Source of the DNA: an uncultured Dorea sp.
Lineage (GTDB): Bacteria; Bacillota; Clostridia; Lachnospirales; Lachnospiraceae
Assembly: GCA_910578495.1 (NCBI GenBank)
Contig: CAJTRE010000044.1
Span: forward strand, 1-17,018
Reading direction: 5' to 3'
DNA length: 17,018 nucleotides
The translations under genes and the position numbers were made by a program. Positions 15,537 to 17,018 of the stretch are shown piece by piece. Under the pieces are notes generated by a model. The model did not search any database, was not told where the DNA came from, and worked only from the letters and a program-made list of their open reading frames with translations. Position 1 is the stretch's first letter; each line of letters starts with the position of its first letter.

Positions 15537-15563
15537 TATAAGGAGAAATAAAAGGAGATATGG

Positions 15564-15650
15564 ATGATTATCTACTTACGGACAATATCATTATTATATT
15601 CTGATGTCATCACCAAAAGATTCGGATTATCAGATTGCAGGAACAAATAA
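15564..15650 (+). CDS. Possible 28-residue peptide of unknown nature
   Basis: ATG at 15564 follows AAAGGAG (15551-15557) at six bases and opens a 28-codon frame beginning MIIYLRTISLLYSDV and ending SDCRNK. A second AAGGAG lies further upstream at about 15540. The frame sits between the operon terminator and the ychF promoter, so it would need read-through or an unseen promoter. I recognise no family. It may be a remnant of a lost gene whose ribosome site survives. Confidence 0.2.
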   Translation: MIIYLRTISLLYSDVITKRFGLSDCRNK

Positions 15651-15690
15651 AGTCATTAAGAAAAGTTCAGGTGAAATTTAAAACTGAATG

Positions 15691-15719
15691 TTCACAAAGA
15701 TACGATGGTATGCTACAAT
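15691..15719 (+). promoter_or_regulatory. Promoter of ychF
   Basis: TTCACA (15691-15696) lies 17 bp before TACAAT (15714-15719), which is preceded by TG at 15711-15712 (extended -10). The expected start near 15726 gives a leader of about 80 nt to the ychF ATG, with AGGAGG at 15789-15794. Confidence 0.7.
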
Positions 15720-15805
15720 ATAAAGTATTGTATTAGAGAGTCTTTTGAAAGTAAGTGTTTTGAGAACCCTGGAAATCAAAGGATTTATAGGAGGAATATA
15801 TAAAA

Positions 15806-16906
15806 ATGAAACTAGGTATTGTGGGACTTCCTAACGTTGGAAAAAGTACATTGTTTAACTCGCTTACAAAGGCAGGGGCAGAGTCGGCAAACTATCCGTT
15901 CTGCACCATTGATCCTAATGTGGGTGTTGTTACCGTTCCGGATGAGAGACTGGATGTTTTGGGTGAGATGTATCACACCAAGAAAATCATTCCGGCGGCG
16001 ATTGAATTTGTAGATATTGCTGGACTTGTAAAAGGTGCGTCTAAAGGGGAGGGGCTTGGAAATCAGTTTCTTGCCAATATTCGTGAGGTAGATGCTATCG
16101 TACATGTGGTGAGATGTTTTGAGGACAGTAACATTGTCCATGTAGATGGAAGTATTGATCCGCTTAGAGACATTGAAACAATCAATCTTGAACTTATTTT
16201 CTCAGACCTTGAGATTCTGGAGAGAAGAATCGCAAAGACAACGAAGGTGGCAAGAAACGATAAAGCGGCGGCGAAGGAGCTTGCCCTTCTTGAGAAGATC
16301 AAAGAACATCTGGAAAACAACCGTCTTGCAAAGACATTTGACGGAGCAGATGACGAAGAAGAGCAGGAGTGGCTTGCAAGCTATAATCTTCTTACTTACA
16401 AACCGGTTATCTATGCCGCAAATGTGACTGAAGATGATTTGGCAGACGATGGTGCGTCTAATACGGGTGTACAGGCAGTGCGCGAATATGCAGCGAAAGA
16501 AGAAAGTGAAGTATTTGTTGTATGTGCACAGATTGAGCAGGAAATTGCTGAACTTGATGATGATGAAAAAAAGATGTTTTTGGAAGATTTGGGATTAAGC
16601 GAGTCTGGATTGGAAAAACTGATTAAAGCAAGTTATAAATTATTAGGGCTTATCAGTTATCTGACGGCGGGAGAGCCGGAAGTTCGTGCATGGACAATTA
16701 CAGAGGGAACAAAAGCGCCTCAGGCTGCTGGAAAGATTCATTCTGATTTTGAGCGTGGGTTCATTCGTGCAGAAGTTGTATCTTATGACGATTTGATGGC
16801 TTGCGGAACTCATGCGGCAGCGAAAGAAAAGGGACTTGTAAGGCTGGAGGGCAAAGATTACGTTGTAAAAGACGGAGATATTATGCTGTTTAGATTTAAC
16901 GTCTGA
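15806..16906 (+). CDS. ychF: Redox-regulated ATPase YchF (OLA1/Obg-related)
   Basis: This 366-residue P-loop protein of the Obg branch binds ATP rather than GTP and associates with ribosomes; its homologues act in stress and translation responses. The nucleotide-binding domain shows G1 GLPNVGKST (7-15), FVDIAGLVKGAS (68-79) with D70 as G3, and NVTE at 206-209 in place of the GTPase NKxD, the hallmark of ATP preference in this family. A helical coiled-coil insertion occupies about 130-195. The C-terminal TGS domain covers about 280-366, ending in DYVVKDGDIMLFRFNV. Length is the family norm. AGGAGG lies 11 bases before the ATG. It has its own promoter and terminator, so it is a single-gene unit. 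Confidence 0.97.
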   Translation: MKLGIVGLPNVGKSTLFNSLTKAGAESANYPFCTIDPNVGVVTVPDERLDVLGEMYHTKKIIPAAIEFVDIAGLVKGASKGEGLGNQFLANIREVDAIVHVVRCFEDSNIVHVDGSIDPLRDIETINLELIFSDLEILERRIAKTTKVARNDKAAAKELALLEKIKEHLENNRLAKTFDGADDEEEQEWLASYNLLTYKPVIYAANVTEDDLADDGASNTGVQAVREYAAKEESEVFVVCAQIEQEIAELDDDEKKMFLEDLGLSESGLEKLIKASYKLLGLISYLTAGEPEVRAWTITEGTKAPQAAGKIHSDFERGFIRAEVVSYDDLMACGTHAAAKEKGLVRLEGKDYVVKDGDIMLFRFNV

Positions 16907-16940
16907 TACAATTTCCTGTCAGGAAAATGTTGTAAACTTT

Positions 16941-16975
16941 GGGAGTTACCGCTTGCGGGCGGTAGCTCCTTTTGG
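16941..16975 (+). terminator. Intrinsic terminator of ychF
   Basis: GGAGTTACCGC (16942-16952) pairs with GCGGTAGCTCC (16959-16969), 11 bp with one G-T wobble, around a TTGCGG loop, and is followed by TTTT. A weaker hairpin (TTTCCT/AGGAAA, about 16913-16927) lies between the ychF stop and this terminator. Confidence 0.88.
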
Positions 16976-16981
16976 TGTTTA

Positions 16982-17001
16982 ACCCCTACCTTACCCCTAC
17001 C
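16982..17001. repeat. Short direct repeat ACCCCTACC at the window edge
   Basis: ACCCCTACC occurs twice with an 11-bp period (16982-16990 and 16993-17001). It lies downstream of the ychF terminator and may continue beyond the window. No function can be assigned. Confidence 0.5.
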
Positions 17002-17018
17002 CGATATTTTTGCTCAAT

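Larger units (their letters stand above)
15257..15805. other. AT-rich intergenic stretch without a recognisable intact gene
   Basis: This 549-bp segment between thiN and ychF is clearly more AT-rich than its neighbours. It has one terminator (15510-15536), a convincing ychF promoter (15691-15719) and several short frames that match nothing I know. One runs 15279-15395 (ends IIPIMTDS) after an AGGAG but with no well-placed ATG. An 89-codon frame from 15272 has no ribosome site and runs through the terminator hairpin. Short frames also lie at 15564-15650 and 15604-15681. The pattern suggests a decayed gene or genes, a small RNA, or both. Confidence 0.6.

Noticed and set aside
15272..15541. An 89-codon frame between thiN and ychF as a real gene
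   Set aside because: There is no Shine-Dalgarno before the ATG, it reads through the terminator stem and T-run, and its composition is not protein-like or recognised. It is kept only as part of the unexplained spacer.
1..17018. CRISPR array, tRNA, rRNA, insertion sequence, phage or defence genes
   Set aside because: No regularly spaced repeats, transposase or integrase motifs, tRNA-like cloverleaf or rRNA stretch was seen on either strand.

Overview
The window looks like a chromosomal housekeeping region of an anaerobic, low-to-mid-GC Firmicute of class Clostridia, most likely family Lachnospiraceae (Blautia/Dorea/Ruminococcus-like). This is inferred from strong AGGAGG-type ribosome binding sites, extended -10 (TGnTATAnT) promoters, the protein sequence style, and a gene order that matches the Bacillus priA-def-fmt-rsmB-rlmN-prpC-prkC-rsgA-rpe-thiN cluster with typical clostridial changes.

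Layout. Bases 1-302 hold the 3' end of an AgrB-like membrane protein whose upstream frame is interrupted by stops, so it is probably a relic. A bidirectional terminator (303-337) separates it from a short minus-strand operon: pepT (tripeptidase) followed by a small two-helix membrane protein. A compact divergent promoter region (about 1798-1844) serves pepT on the left and the main plus-strand operon on the right.

Main operon, 1879-15256: murE, priA, def, fmt, a YugP-type membrane zinc metallopeptidase, rsmB, rlmN, prpC (PP2C phosphatase), prkC (PASTA kinase), rsgA, rpe, thiN. Genes abut or overlap (TAGATG, TAATG, ATG..TAA junctions) and the largest gap is 32 bp, so they are very likely co-transcribed and translationally coupled. 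The operon joins peptidoglycan synthesis (MurE), replication restart (PriA), start and maturation of protein synthesis (Def, Fmt), ribosome modification and assembly (RsmB, RlmN, RsgA), cell-wall-sensing Ser/Thr signalling (PrpC/PrkC), and carbon/cofactor metabolism (Rpe, ThiN).

After thiN comes an AT-rich stretch of about 550 bp with no recognisable intact gene. It carries a good intrinsic terminator (15510-15536), short reading frames, a possible small-transcript promoter, and a convincing promoter for ychF (15806-16906). ychF ends in its own terminator, followed by a short ACCCCTACC direct repeat at the window edge.

I did not find a defence system, mobile element, CRISPR array or other clearly new system. 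The most unusual signals are two perfect inverted repeats embedded in early coding sequence: a 15-bp stem with a 4-nt loop in rsgA and a 12-bp stem with a 5-nt loop in priA. Neither is a terminator and both are far beyond chance expectation. Secondary points are a tandem Asp/Tyr-rich linker in PrkC, a possible small RNA locus after thiN, and the AgrB relic.
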